64,000 bases of DNA, taken from NCBI GenBank assembly GCA_035048485.1, contig CM068586.1, positions 27,980,349 to 28,044,348 of the forward strand, read 5' to 3'. This document shows positions 33,246 to 44,360 of this stretch, piece by piece; the first letter of the stretch is position 1, and each line of letters opens with the position of its first letter. Both the position numbers and the translations under genes were made by a program. The notes below the pieces were generated by a model. The model was given only the letters and a program-made list of their open reading frames with translations. It was not told the origin of the DNA and ran no database searches. This stretch comes from Pteria penguin (lineage: Eukaryota; Mollusca; Bivalvia; Pterioida; Pteriidae).

Positions 33246-33769
33246 TGTGTATTTCAGCTCAATCATGAAAACTGTAACTAAAAACACAGATTGTTGTACA
33301 TTTGACAGATGGACTTTCAAATGAAAAGTTGTCTCCGACTTGTAAAATGTCAAAAGATCCATGACCATGTGCGTTGGGAGTGTTTTACTATTTCTCAAAA
33401 TAAGGAAATGTGTCAAGTACATTTCGTATTTTCAAACATCTTCCCACAATCAATGTTACAGAAAAGGCAGATTAGAACATTTTCAAATTGGTTTCAAACA
33501 TTGGCAAAAATAATGGCATGAAACATGATCAGAGTTTGTGAAGTACAATGCATATAATAGATTGTCCCACAAATTTGGTAAAATTTTGTCAAGCTGGTCT
33601 AGGTAGTTTAATAAACATAGAGTAATCAAAGATTGCAAAGCTCACTTCATAGCATATTTGCCAATAAAACATACTATAATCTCTATAGCAGAACCAAGAA
33701 CTTTGGTAGCTGTCCAAATAAAAAAAATATAAAACTTTTTCACATGTTGCTTTCTTCTCAACAAGTGCA

Positions 33770-34660
33770 TTGAAGCGTAAAATATAGGTCATGACCTTAA
33801 TCTTAAATCAGCATTCATCTTCGCATACATAAATACATCATTTGTGCAAGTTTGAACTTCCTGGATGTCCAAATGAAAAAATTAAACATTTCACTCAATT
33901 TTTCCTATCATGTGCACTGGAGCGGAAAATATAGGTTATGACCTAAATCTGAAACCAGCATCCATCTTTGCATATATAGATACATCATTTGTGCAAGTTT
34001 GGATTTCTAGATGTCCAAATAAAAAAATAAAACTTTTTAACATTTTACTCAACTTTTCCTAGAACATGTGCACTGGAGTGTAAAACATAGGTCATGACCT
34101 TAATCTGAAACCGGCATCCATCTTTGCATTCATAGGTACATCATTTGTGTAAGTTTGGACTTCCAAGACGTCCATACAAAAAAAAAAACAAACAAAAACA
34201 AACCACTTTTTAACATTTTGCTTGAATTTTCCAAACAAGTGCACTGGAGCGGAAAATATAGGTCATGACCTTAATTTGAAACATGTACAGTACATTCCAG
34301 GTGGAACTTTGAATGCCCACTTTCCACAGTGAGCAGTCCACCTGAAATTTCAGTGGGCATTAGGAGTGGACATTTACCTGAGTTATCAAGCTGTCCACTT
34401 ACCTGCATGTTAATTCTAACTGGCTCTAACAAGAATGTCAACTGTCCAGTGGACATTTTTAATGCCCACCTTAAAAATGCCCACTGACCAGTGGGCAAAT
34501 TAAGTTCCACCCGGACTGTACTGTATGCACATCTACACATATAGATACATCATCTATACAAGTTTAAACTTCCTAGCTACAATAATTCTTAAGTTATTGC
34601 CCGGACAGACGCCTATGACGGGGTGATGGCATAAGCTCCCTCTCACTTTGTGAGGTGAGC
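33770..34660. repeat. Tandem repeat, about 135-bp units
   Basis: Four units share GTGCACTGGAGCGGAAAATA, AGGTCATGACCTTAATCTGA and TACATCATTTGTGCAAGTTT. The last is split by the element at 34288-34523. The array ends TTTGTGAGGTGAGCTAATAA, like the 9925 element. Confidence 0.82.
34288..34523. mobile_element. Mariner-like MITE
   Basis: Ends CAGTACATTCCAGGTGGAACT and the complement AGTTCCACCCGGACTGTACTG form TIRs with few mismatches. TA dinucleotides flank both ends (34286-34287 and 34524-34525), the Tc1/mariner signature. The interior has GTGGGCATT / AATGCCCAC inverted segments. Non-coding. Confidence 0.7.
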
Positions 34661-34889
34661 TAATAATATCAAATTAAAAATAGATGCGTCTGTGTGTCAT
34701 GAATGCCCAGTCCAGGAGCAACAACGCCTGTAAAAATTATTTTTGGACAGGATTTCCCTTTTCTTTTGCACATCTTCATGCTGTGATCTTGATCTTTATT
34801 TGTATTCAGTTTCATTAAAATCCTCTCAAGGGTCAGGGAGGAGTTGCAAAGACAAAATGCATGGCAGAATGACAGCAAGATGCAATGGG

Positions 34890-34934
34890 ATTAAAAAAAA
34901 AAAAAAAAAAAAGAATAAAAAAAAAAAAAAAATT
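34890..34934. repeat. Poly-A rich tract
   Basis: Two long A runs at the end of a degenerate copy of the 13580-14250 repeat. Confidence 0.7.
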
Positions 34935-35007
34935 AAAATTCTCCCATTTTTGAGAGATATTCCTTCAAATGAGATGGTGTTTCTCTCATAATTACTCAGA
35001 GTGATCA

Positions 35008-35085
35008 TCTGCTTCAGTAAATAACTTTGGTGAAGATTTCGTCATAGGAACCTCAAGAGTAGCAAATACGTACATCATCAGCAAA
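35008..35085 (-). ncRNA. SNORD76: Box C/D snoRNA, SNORD76-like
   Basis: Minus strand: stem TTTGC / GCAGA (one G-U), C box region CTGATGATG, guide TATTTGCTACTCTTGA ending in a D' variant TTGA, and D box CTGA. The guide and its unusual TTGA D' box match human U76 (TATTTGCTACTCTTGA) exactly; U76 targets 28S rRNA (A2350, legacy numbering from memory). It is the first snoRNA of the series and thus nearest the putative host promoter. Confidence 0.83.
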
Positions 35086-35917
35086 GATCAACTCTTACAA
35101 AAAGGGCAATATATATTCCCAAGGGAAAACACACAATTCACAACTTGAATAATTACTTAAGTCTTTCTTACCACAAGTACTTCTGGTCCATATGCTTTAC
35201 ACCGAAATCCTAAACTCATCAAGCAGTGAAGAGTGGACTTTTATCAGTAGTTTTACCACAATTTTTCCTCAGGGTCTACCTACACAATAAAAATTCAAAT
35301 TAAGTTGTCTTGTAGGATACTTAGCTTTCACGCAATGTTCTAACAAACTTTTACACGCTGGGATCAACTTTTCATGAAAGAGAGACAGTAACTATAGGCA
35401 AATTTAAGGGTTCTTCATCCTTAATTGATGTCAAAGAGCTGCCCTGTCATCGTTTTTACAATGATTTGGGGGACAAAATAGGGTATAGGGCGATAAAATC
35501 TTACTTTGCACAAAGTCAAACTTGGGTACATACATATTTCTTCTGTTTATTAAGTGCATATGGTATTGTAGAATGAAAATAAATTAAGGGAATCATATGT
35601 ACATCATCTAAATATCACATCTTGTTACCGGGGATAATTTTAGCAACCACTGATGTAAAAAAGCCTTTTTTCTAATTATATATACAAGGGATTCTAAAAT
35701 TGATACTGAACCATGAAGGAAAGATATTATATTCTCACATCTTACTTAGACTGAAAAATCCTCAATTTTTCCTGGAAGAGATATTTTTATCTCTGCCTAG
35801 GCATGAGACAGCTAAAACCGGAAGTTCCGGTATAAGTTTTATTACACAAGAGTTACCTTTCTTGACTATGGTATGTGAAAACAATTTTAACACGTGCGAG
35901 AAAAAGGATCAAACAAC

Positions 35918-36011
35918 AAATCTCAATCCTCGTGCCCATGCCGATTGATATCCATGACTCGGCAAGTCTCATCATGGATATCACTCGACATGGGCACTCG
36001 GATTAAGATTT
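35918..36011. mobile_element. Short foldback element
   Basis: AAATCTCAATCCTCGTGCCC and GGGCACTCGGATTAAGATTT form near-perfect arms, with a second inner hairpin GATATCCATGA / TCATGGATATC. Confidence 0.7.
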
Positions 36012-36329
36012 CTTCGCTTCTTCCGTAGCATGGTGTAAGATCCTATTAATCCTACAAATAGGAAGTGTTTATAATCCGATTTACATAAATCTGGTTATGC
36101 AAAGCTAACTAATAGGATATGTTTGACTCAGAAATCACCAAAATATGAATTAAGCATGTCACCGACTCTCAAAAAAGAATAATTTCCCAAATTGTGAAAT
36201 TTGATCATATTCGCTAACTTTCTTATAATGAAATAAGAATAGGATATTCCTTTAGTATCATCAAAATTTATTTTAGTATCATCTTTACGGTAAAACTATA
36301 CGGAGACACCGCTCAAGTTGAATTTCATC

Positions 36330-36590
36330 CTCTACCACGTGGTGTCTAACTTAGCCTTTCTTTCTGCGCAAAGAAATTTTGACATTCTTTGTATAAAAAA
36401 AGCTCTACAATAACATTATACATGTTTAAATTAGATCGTTAAGTACTACATACAAATGTTTGACAATCACTAAATTAGTTACTTCATACTTTACTCTAAC
36501 GTTAGCATACCCTAGTACCTCGTCTTGGCGCATTCCTCTATCCCTGCTCTTGCCGCTAAATGCGGAAAACGTGTTTGTCACGTGACGATG
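36330..36590. promoter_or_regulatory. E-box palindromes, putative promoter side of the snoRNA host
   Basis: Two CACGTG E-boxes sit in longer palindromes: ACCACGTGGT (36334-36343) and GTCACGTGAC (36577-36586). The zone is richer in GC than its flanks. It lies about 1.3 kb upstream of the first snoRNA (minus strand) and 0.5 kb upstream of the BiP start region (plus strand), so it could serve either gene. No transcription start is assigned. Confidence 0.4.
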
Positions 36591-36929
36591 AAATTTCCCG
36601 AAACCGCTCGAAAATTTCCAAATGTTAATAATACAAACATAAATTTCAATACTCAGTATTTATCTGTAGAAATCCAGTTGATTATTATGGCAATGATATC
36701 TATAGCAATTATTATTTAATGTTACTTCAAAACTTCTCTGTACAAAAAAAAAAAAAAAACTTCGGCAACAATCGGCTGTAGGGGGAAAAAATAAAAAGAA
36801 AACTAATAAGGAAAATGAAATATTCTTTGTGATGATATCAAAGGTTACGTCATATTTTCATTAAGAAAATAAGAAGATCTAATTATAATTCCAATTTCAT
36901 CATTCTAGTAAATATTTTTACGAAAAGTA

Positions 36930-37050
36930 ACGAATGACGTATATATTACGAGGATACGTGGCCTTGACAGGTGAATGAGAATATACCTATACGTGAACCA
37001 ATCAAAATCGTGAATTAATATTACTCTAGCCAATCGGCATTGGACACGAC
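36930..37050 (+). promoter_or_regulatory. BiP promoter with ERSE/UPRE-like sites
   Basis: CCAAT at 37030-37034, a 9-bp spacer and ACACG at 37044-37048 reproduce the ER stress response element CCAAT-N9-CCACG with one mismatch. ACGTGAACCAAT (36991-37002) read on the minus strand is ATTGG-T-TCACG, one mismatch from ERSE-II (ATTGG-N-CCACG). TGACGT (36935-36940) and TACGTGGCC (36955-36963) resemble the ATF6/XBP1 UPRE core. Such sites are the known means by which BiP genes respond to unfolded protein stress. Clustered just upstream of the BiP first exon, they are a good functional candidate. Confidence 0.65.
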
Positions 37051-37079
37051 TTGGCGATCAGGAAAAGAAAAGGTGCATG

Positions 37080-37188
37080 CGAGAAAGCAGTACTACAATA
37101 TTCGTTTTGACAGATCGAAAGAAAGAAGAAGAGAAGAATTTAATTTACATCAACACAGAACATTTTCTTTGAATATAAACAAATCACA
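37080..37188 (+). other. HSPA5: BiP 5' untranslated first exon
   Basis: A purine-rich leader ends ATCACA|GTAAGT at 37188/37189, a strong donor. The matching acceptor TTTTTTCTTCTTAG ends at 38747, two bases before the coding ATG. Intron 1 is thus about 1.56 kb. The 5' end (about 37080) is an estimate. Confidence 0.55.
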
Positions 37189-38035
37189 GTAAGTTTTTAC
37201 TTTTAGCTTATCTTAAAATTTAATTAAGCAGCCGGCATTTTTACCACGTTTTCGCGTCCGTAATTGCCAATTATAAAATATCTCGCCGGGACCGGCACAA
37301 GAGCAAATCTTTAAAAGTAAGAACGAAATATAGTACACTCTGTCATGACTGTCAGTATGTCCAGCTTTCATGAACATTTTACTATTTCTTCAAGTGTTAA
37401 ATTCTGTGTGTGTCACTGACTGAATTAGATTGCTTAAAATTGCCAGTTTGGAATTGACATCGGTGCGGTGTTAATTTCACATTAGGCCAGCTAGGCTTAA
37501 GGATAGACAAAAAGTGATACCAGATGGACAAGATAGGAGTTTAAACTATGAATTTCCTGTTTATCCAGTAATAATGCTGAAAATGTGTGTAAATGGTGTA
37601 CTATTTTTTTTCCACTGAACTTCATTAATTTTTTAATCTTACAATCATGAATGATCACAATCTGAAGCAAAATTAAATTAAAAAGTTTTGATCAAGTAGA
37701 AGGTTAGTTGTGCATAGGATGATATCAACATCCCACGCAGGTGAGTTTCTTTCACTTTATAACATAAAATAAAGGAAATTGCAGTGGCAGATCCAGGATT
37801 TCTGTAAAAAATGGGTGGGGGCAAATGTGAAATTTAAGTATTAGCCAAAATGCTCAGCCATATTGTGTGCCATTATTTAATATGAAGTTTTACTCATACT
37901 TGTAGTATAAAAGGCCCCCTTCTGAATGCGCCACTGAATAGTGATTAGTAATTTAGTTGCAGTTTCAATAGAAGCACAGATCAGCTATTTTTGTTCTTTT
38001 TTCTCTTAATCAGGTTGGGGGGGGGGGGGGGTGGA

Positions 38036-38470
38036 GACCTCTCATTTGAGATATAATCACTCAAACGAGTAACTGTGATGTCACTATGATGTCTTTTCAG
38101 TTATCAATTTCAAGCACTATAAAATGAAATTTTGGAATTGTGATTTGAAATTCAAAAGGGCACATGTTTACAACATACTGAATATAGTTTACAAAACAAG
38201 TTGACATTTTTAACTTACTGTTATAGAGTTTATAGCTGCACAACTGTTGCAGCTATAAACTCCAAAAATGGTAAGTTAAAAAGGTCAACTTCTTTTGTAT
38301 TTTATGTTCAGTATATAATGAAGATGTGCCCTTTTAAGTTTAAGTCAAAATTTTGAAACTTTAATTTTTTAGTACTTGTTTCCTTCTGTTCATTCCTTGA
38401 AATTTATTACTGAAAACAGTAATAGTAACTCATTTGAGTGATTATCTCTCAAATGAGAGGTTGCCCCCAA
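38036..38470. mobile_element. Palindromic foldback element in BiP intron 1
   Basis: Arms start CCTCTCATTTGAGATATAATC and end GATTATCTCTCAAATGAGAGG, with a perfect central hairpin AGTTTATAGCTGCA / TGCAGCTATAAACT. Relatives lie at 54978-55290 and 33030-33245. A 14-bp G tract adjoins it at about 38018. Confidence 0.72.
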
Positions 38471-38749
38471 CCTATTAATTTGTCCGTTTTGCAACTGTAC
38501 GTGTAAATGCTGATAACAGAGAGAATGATGTTCTTGTAAAAATGAAATAAAAAGTTTAAAGATTAATTATTTTAATAAATTTAAAGAAAAGGTTGAATCC
38601 TTTCATATACCCTCTTCAACACAATACATGTTTATACATACACATGTGAGTACATTTGCATCTCTACCTGCAAAATGATGCTTTGAATATGTACATACAT
38701 TCAGATTTGAAAGTCAGACTTCTGCAAATTAAGTTTTTTCTTCTTAGAA

Positions 38750-41700
38750 ATGAAGAAACTGATGTGGGGATTGGTAGCAGTGCTGCTTGTCAGTGTCTGC
38801 ATGATGAATGTGAGGGGTGATGAAGATAAGGAAAAAGAGAAGAAGAAGGAAAGTGTAGGAACTGTTATTGGAATTGATTTAGGAACAACATACTCTTGGT
38901 AAGAAATCAATGAAAAGCATTGTTTTTTCAATTGCAAATTGTTATTAATGTAAATGAAAATATTAAACCATATCACATATTAAGTTGCTATTATTTGTGA
39001 ATTGATTTAACTGTTGAATAAAATATATGTTGTAATTCAGGTTCTCAAAGTCACAATCTGATTAAAATCATATCTTTATCCCGCTTCTCTATTTGTCCCA
39101 TTGCGTATAAAGATCTGGTGAAACCCTGTAAGGGTTCTGATGAACTCTGATGATGTTCAGTCACCGAAACCGTTATTTCCTATAGCCAATCAATGACTCG
39201 CCTAGGCATGGGCTAGTGATGCAATATGTAACAAATACTGATCAAAAACTACCTTGTAGGTCACACACACTGGGGATGTTAATTCCATTCCTAGGAATTT
39301 ACAGCCGACCCACTGATTGGCTGAAAATCAGAGTTCATCAGAATATGACCCCTTATGGAGTTTTGCCTGATCTTTGTCCGCAGTAGGACAATTAGAAAAG
39401 TGGAATAAGATAAGGTTTTAACCAGATTGTCAAAGTCACCATCAATTTCTCTTTTACATCAAATTTAATGCTTGTTCCTGTCTTAAACTGAATGAGGGGC
39501 AAACTTGTTGTAGTGGTTAAGCGCTTGGCTTGTGGCGCCAATGATCCAGGTTAGATCCCTGGATTGCGCCACTTTAAGAGGTTGGTTACCTCCTGTTCCC
39601 ATGTCACGATATAACTGAAAAATGGTTGAAAGTGACGTATAACACCAATAAACCAACCAACAACCTAAACAGAATGACTTTGCTAAATAAGTTGCATCCT
39701 CATAGATCAGTTACATTGTAAATCTTCCTATATCAAACTTTAATAGATGTAATGTCTTTTCTAGATATGGATACATATATATATGTATATATGTATTTAT
39801 TCATATTTTGTAGTGTTGGAGTTTTTAAGAATGGGCGCGTAGAAATTATTGCCAATGACCAAGGAAACAGAATTACACCATCTTATGTTGCCTTCACTAG
39901 TGAAGGTGAACGTTTGATTGGTGATGCCGCCAAGAATCAACTGACCTCTAACCCTGAGAACACCATCTTTGATGTCAAGCGTCTGATTGGTCGTACCTTC
40001 GATGACAAGAGTGTCCAGTCTGATATCAAATTCTATCCATTCAAAGTCTCAAACAAAGGAAACAAACCTCACCTCACTGTCAACACAGGTACTGAAGAGA
40101 AAAGTTTTGCACCAGAAGAAATCTCTGCTATGGTTTTGGGCAAAATGAGAGAAGTTGCCGAGGAATTCTTGGGCAAGAAAATCAACAATGCTGTCATTAC
40201 AGTGCCAGCTTATTTCAATGATGCTCAGCGTCAAGCTACAAAGGATGCTGGTACTATTGCTGGTCTCAATGTTATGAGAATTATTAATGAACCGTAAGTA
40301 TTGTAATAATTATAATTTGAGACAGTATTTTGAAGGCTTTTAATACTTAGCCTTTTCCTTTTATATCAGGATATAGCTTTGTCAGTAGCAATTCAGTCAA
40401 GTATTATACATGTAGTTTAATAGCTCAAGAATGGATAATTATTAGTGCACTTAATTTTATATTGAACATGTATACAATGTACAACAAAAATTTTACGCAT
40501 CGATTTTATTCTTTAGAAATTGGAAGGTCAAAGTTGAAATAATGTAATTTATCAATCCCTTGAAAATATAAAATAGGTACATCTATGTTTATCGCAAGTT
40601 TTGTGTTTTAACCAGGTTTTACTGTTTATAATATTTCAAAGTGATCTTAAAATTAGTGTTTATGTATATAAATGATAAACATTTCATGATGGTAAATTCC
40701 TTCCAACAGAACAGCTGCTGCTATTGCATATGGTCTTGACAAAAAAGAAGGCGAAAAGAACATCTTGGTATTTGATCTTGGTGGTGGAACTTTTGATGTC
40801 TCCCTGTTGACTATTGATAATGGTGTGTTTGAGGTCGTATCCACCAATGGTGATACTCACTTGGGAGGAGAGGACTTTGATCAGAGGGTCATGGAGCACT
40901 TCATCAAATTGTACAAGAAAAAGAAGGGCAAGGACATCAGGAAGGACAACCGTGCTATTCAGAAACTCAGACGTGAAGTAGAGAAGGCAAAGAGAGCTCT
41001 ATCAACCCAACATCAGGCCAGAATTGAGATTGAATCCCTCTTTGATGGTGAAGACTTCTCCGAGACTCTCACACGTGCCAGATTTGAGGAACTTAACATG
41101 GTAAATACAGAATAAGATTACAATGTTACAAGTTTGACATCAGTTGTAAGACCAGTTTCAAAATTGATCTGTCTTGAAAATTCCTTTGAAAAATCTTGAC
41201 TCGAGTGTTGAACTAAATCATATCTTGAACAGAGATGTGATGAATAAGATAATCAATAAATTAATTTATTTATTTTAGGACCTTTTCCGATCCACTATGA
41301 AGCCAGTAAAACAAGTCTTGGAAGATGCAGATTTGAAGAAAGAGGACATTGATGAAATTGTACTTGTAGGAGGATCTACAAGAATTCCCAAGGTCCAACA
41401 ACTTGTCAAGGAATTTTTCGGTGGAAAGGTATATTTCTTGGCCATATTTCTTACATTCGGAAAGGAAGAAATGAAGTTTGATTTTTATTTATTTTCTATG
41501 GTTTTCATTTTAGCAAAACTTTTGTGATGAAAAATGAGATGCTGAAAAAAAAAATTGATTTGAAAGTGCCATGTATTAGAAATTGTTGGTGCCTAGTTTA
41601 TGATAGATTTGGTAAAATCACAACATTAAATGATAATAATTAGTATTTGAATGTATCCACTGATTTATAAATTTATGCTTTCTTACGTGCATGTTTTTCA

Positions 41701-42541
41701 TCATTAGGAACCTAACCGTGGTGTTAACCCTGACGAGGCTGTGGCTTATGGAGCAGCTGTACAGGCAGGTGTATTAAGTGGTGAAGAAGACACTGGTGAC
41801 CTCCTTCTGCTTGATGTCAACCCTTTAACCATGGGAATTGAAACCGTTGGTGGTGTTATGACCAAACTCATCCCAAGAAATACTGTTATTCCCACCAAAA
41901 AATCCCAGATCTTCTCTACAGCAGCTGATAACCAACCCACTGTAACTATTCAAGTATTTGAAGGAGAACGACCTATGACCAAAGATAACCATCAGCTTGG
42001 AAAGTTTGATTTAACTGGAATTCCACCAGCACCTAGAGGAGTGCCTCAAATTGAAGTCACCTTTGAAATTGATGTTAATGGCATTCTTAAAGTTAGCGCT
42101 GAAGACAAGGGCACTGGAAGTAAAAATCATATTGTTATTCAGAATGACAATAATCGTTTATCTCCTGAAGACATTGAGCGTATGATCAATGATGCTGAAA
42201 AATTTGCTGATGATGATAAAAAGGTAAAAGAAAAAGTGGAAGCCAAGAATGAATTAGAAAGTTACGCATATTCTCTGAAAAATCAGATTGGAGATAAAGA
42301 AAAATTAGGAGGCAAATTAAGTGACGATGACAAGAAAAAGATTGAAGAAGCAGTTGAAGAAAAAATTAAGTGGTTAGAAAGTAATGCAGATGCTGAAGTA
42401 GATGATCTCAAAGCACAGAAGAAAGAATTGGAAGAAGTAGTACAGCCTATAATGAGTAAACTTTATCAAGGAGCAGGTGGTGCTCCTCCACCAGGTGGTG
42501 ATAGCGGATCAAGCACTGACGAGGAACATGACGAATTATAA
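38750..42541 (+). CDS. HSPA5: BiP / GRP78, ER-lumenal Hsp70 chaperone
   Basis: Five coding exons join in frame: 38750-38898, 39814-40293, 40710-41100, 41279-41428 and 41708-42541, all with GT-AG introns, giving 667 residues and a TAA stop. The product starts with a signal peptide ([20 protein letters not shown]) and an acidic/lysine spacer. The nucleotide-binding domain follows, with [13 protein letters not shown] split by intron 2, [12 protein letters not shown] split by intron 3, [16 protein letters not shown] and [15 protein letters not shown]. Then come the linker [18 protein letters not shown], the substrate-binding domain and an acidic C-terminus ending HDEL, an ER retrieval signal. BiP binds unfolded chains in the ER lumen in an ATP cycle, assists translocation and represses the stress sensors. 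The start is the only ATG in frame before the signal peptide and follows a strong acceptor. The cytosolic Hsc70 alternative is excluded by the signal peptide and HDEL. Confidence 0.97.
39054..39429. mobile_element. MITE of MULE type, full copy in BiP intron 2
   Basis: Starts CAATCTGATTAAAATCATATC and ends CAGATTG with TIRs of about 50 bp or more (ATCTTTATCCCGCTTCTC / GAAAAGTGGAATAAGAT). A 9-bp duplication TCAAAGTCA flanks it (39045-39053 and 39430-39438). The interior has GTCACCGAAACCGTTATTTC and CCAATCAATGACT shared with 55629-56472. Confidence 0.88.
39492..39668 (+). repeat. tRNA-derived SINE family B in BiP intron 2
   Basis: A-box-like TAGTGGTTAAGCGCTTGGC, B-box-like GGTTAGATCCC, the body AAGAGGTTGGTTACCTCCTG and tail ACCAATAAACCAACCAACAA. 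Same family as 53585-53764. Confidence 0.85.
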
Positions 42542-43340
42542 GGATAGTGTATATTAGATTTCAATTTCACCCATCAACATTGTTTCTCGTATTATTTATC
42601 ATTTCCATCCTGATCTTCATTGTTTTCTCATCAATAGTATTAATGCTTTCTCATTTTCAATATGAATTCGATACTTTGGCTCTGTTTGGGAGAGAAATTC
42701 ATTGACATTGACTAGGGTTTGAATCATTCCAAGGCTTTCATTGTACACATATAATATATATGTAATGTTGTTTAAGTATCAAAAGTGAGATTTCTGTTAA
42801 GATGAGAATTGTGAAGATCGATATTATTGAACACTGTTGTTGACTAGAATTTAAGTTATTATGTTTAAGTGCACTGCATCAAACTTGTGCTATGATTGTT
42901 AGGTTTCAAAGTATATTGTAATGACAAATATAGTGGGTACATCTGTTTTTACAACTTTTGCATATATATATATATGTACTTGTGTGTATATTTTATTTGT
43001 ACAAAAGATTCTGTTTCAAATGAATGTCTGGCAAAGCAGTTTCATGGTTACCATGATGAGTAACTGAGTGATATATCTGTTTAATTCATAAAGGCAATAT
43101 GAAGTGGGTGCATGTATATTGCAAATATTTACATTAAGGTATGAGAGAGTTGAAACATGCTGTGTAAATGTATGATGCTCAATGTGAACATGTCGTGAAC
43201 CATAGTATGTGTGTATTATATTACACGTAGGAATAAATGTAGTTTAAATGTGTCTGCGTGTTTAAGTTTACAATGTGTGAAATCCATATGAATTATATAT
43301 GGTATCAAACAAAATTAAAGAGAATTATGTTTATATGAAT
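42542..43340 (+). other. HSPA5: BiP 3' untranslated region
   Basis: An AT-rich stretch follows the stop. AATAAA occurs at 43232-43237 and ATTAAA at 43314-43319, giving likely polyadenylation near 43250 or 43335. Confidence 0.6.
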
Positions 43341-43574
43341 TATCTTTCTTCTTTTTATTTGAGAAAGGATACCGAGCTCAAAAATTGGCTTGACTGAAGA
43401 TATTAAACAGCTTGTGATTGTTAAGTTCCAACAATGATCCAGGATTTGAAATTGGAACAATTTCAGGTTGTCTGATGAGCAGTTTTAAAAGAAATCCAAT
43501 CATCCTAAATGATACATGTATATACTGGAATTTTAGGCTGCTTAGGTTGAAGTTCTTTTAAATGTATTTACAAT

Positions 43575-44200
43575 TAACAATATGGGTCATCCTGGTCGTG
43601 ACAAGACAGTTTCTTTAGTACGGGATAGATTTTACTGGCCAGGAATGACACATGATATTGAGAACTGGATTAGAGGGTGTAAGCGTTGTCTTCTTCAAAG
43701 AGTCTAAACACAGATGAAGCTCCACTTTACAATATTGTCACATTGTCACTTACCAACCATCAGAATTGGTGTGTATGGATTTTATGACTCGAGATGTCTA
43801 AAGGTTGGTATCAGTATGTGTTGGTTATTACTGACCACTTTATTCGTTATGCCATTGACATTCTGACTCAAAATATGACGGCAAGAACAACAACTGATGT
43901 ATTCTATTATCAATTTGTAGTTCAATATGGTCTCCCAAATATTCATTCTGACCAAGGAGCTAATTTTGAGCCGAAGCTTATGAAAGAGTTATGTCATCTC
44001 GTGGGTGTTGAAAAATCACCTACCACGCCATATCATCCCATGGGTAATGGGTGTATGTGAACATTCAACCGCACATTATTGGGACTGCTTGGTACTTTGG
44101 AACCATACAAGAAACGTGACTGGAAATCATTCATAAGTCCCATCACACACGCATATAATAGTATGAGACAAGACCCTACAGGCCAGTCACTTTGAAAGGA
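43575..44200 (+). pseudogene. Decayed Ty3/Gypsy-type integrase fragment
   Basis: The plus strand reads a retroelement integrase: the zinc-binding end (GHPGRDKT, DRFYWPGM, CKRC), then the catalytic core with the first D in VITDHFIRY, the second D in HSDQGANF and the E in LMKELCH, followed by TPYHPMGNG. Reading is broken by a stop after the CKRC block, a frame change before the core, a stop after NGCM and another after TGQSL. No protease, reverse transcriptase or LTR is recognised nearby. It is an old insertion fragment about 1 kb downstream of BiP. Confidence 0.85.
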
Positions 44201-44283
44201 TATCGAGTTGCTTTTTACGTCTGTACAACTGCCATCTTGTTTTTCTGCTCTCCCTTGAAACATGCACTTCCTCCATGGTGAAG

Positions 44284-44360
44284 TCCACAGGGACAAAGCT
44301 TGCTTATGTATATACATATGAAAATCAATCCCGGATTTAAGCGAGCTTTGTCCCTGTGGC
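44284..44360. repeat. Small inverted repeat
   Basis: TCCACAGGGACAAAGCTTGC and the complementary GAGCTTTGTCCCTGTGG flank about 40 bp. Confidence 0.7.

Larger units (their letters stand above)
15003..35085 (-). ncRNA. Putative GAS5-like multi-snoRNA host transcription unit
   Basis: At least fifteen box C/D snoRNAs lie on the minus strand between these limits, spaced about 0.5-2 kb where satellites do not intervene, and none was found on the plus strand. Six families (74, 76, 44, 79, 80, 81) are those housed by vertebrate GAS5, a non-coding 5'TOP host whose introns release snoRNAs after splicing. Three U14 copies and seven unassigned snoRNAs accompany them. No protein-coding exon was recognised between the snoRNAs. 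The 5'-3' order here is 76, 80, 80, 44, 14 x3, 79, unassigned, unassigned x4, unassigned, 81, 74, which differs from the human GAS5 order. The outer bounds given are those of the outermost snoRNAs; exons, start and poly(A) site are not determined. More than one host is possible. Confidence 0.65.

Noticed and set aside
35700..35948. 82-codon plus-strand frame upstream of BiP
   Set aside because: No recognisable domain, and its end overlaps a foldback element.
35936..35990. TCATCAT near a GATATC hairpin
   Set aside because: Part of a foldback element; no D box with stem.
39752..39813. BiP exon 3 starting at an upstream in-frame ATG
   Set aside because: The frame upstream of 39814 is intronic; the acceptor TTTTGTAG joins exactly to the preceding exon to complete the conserved TYSCVGVF motif.
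41429..41527. Extension of the BiP exon past GGK
   Set aside because: It reads into the intron after a GT donor; the conserved [11 protein letters not shown] continuation is in the exon at 41708.
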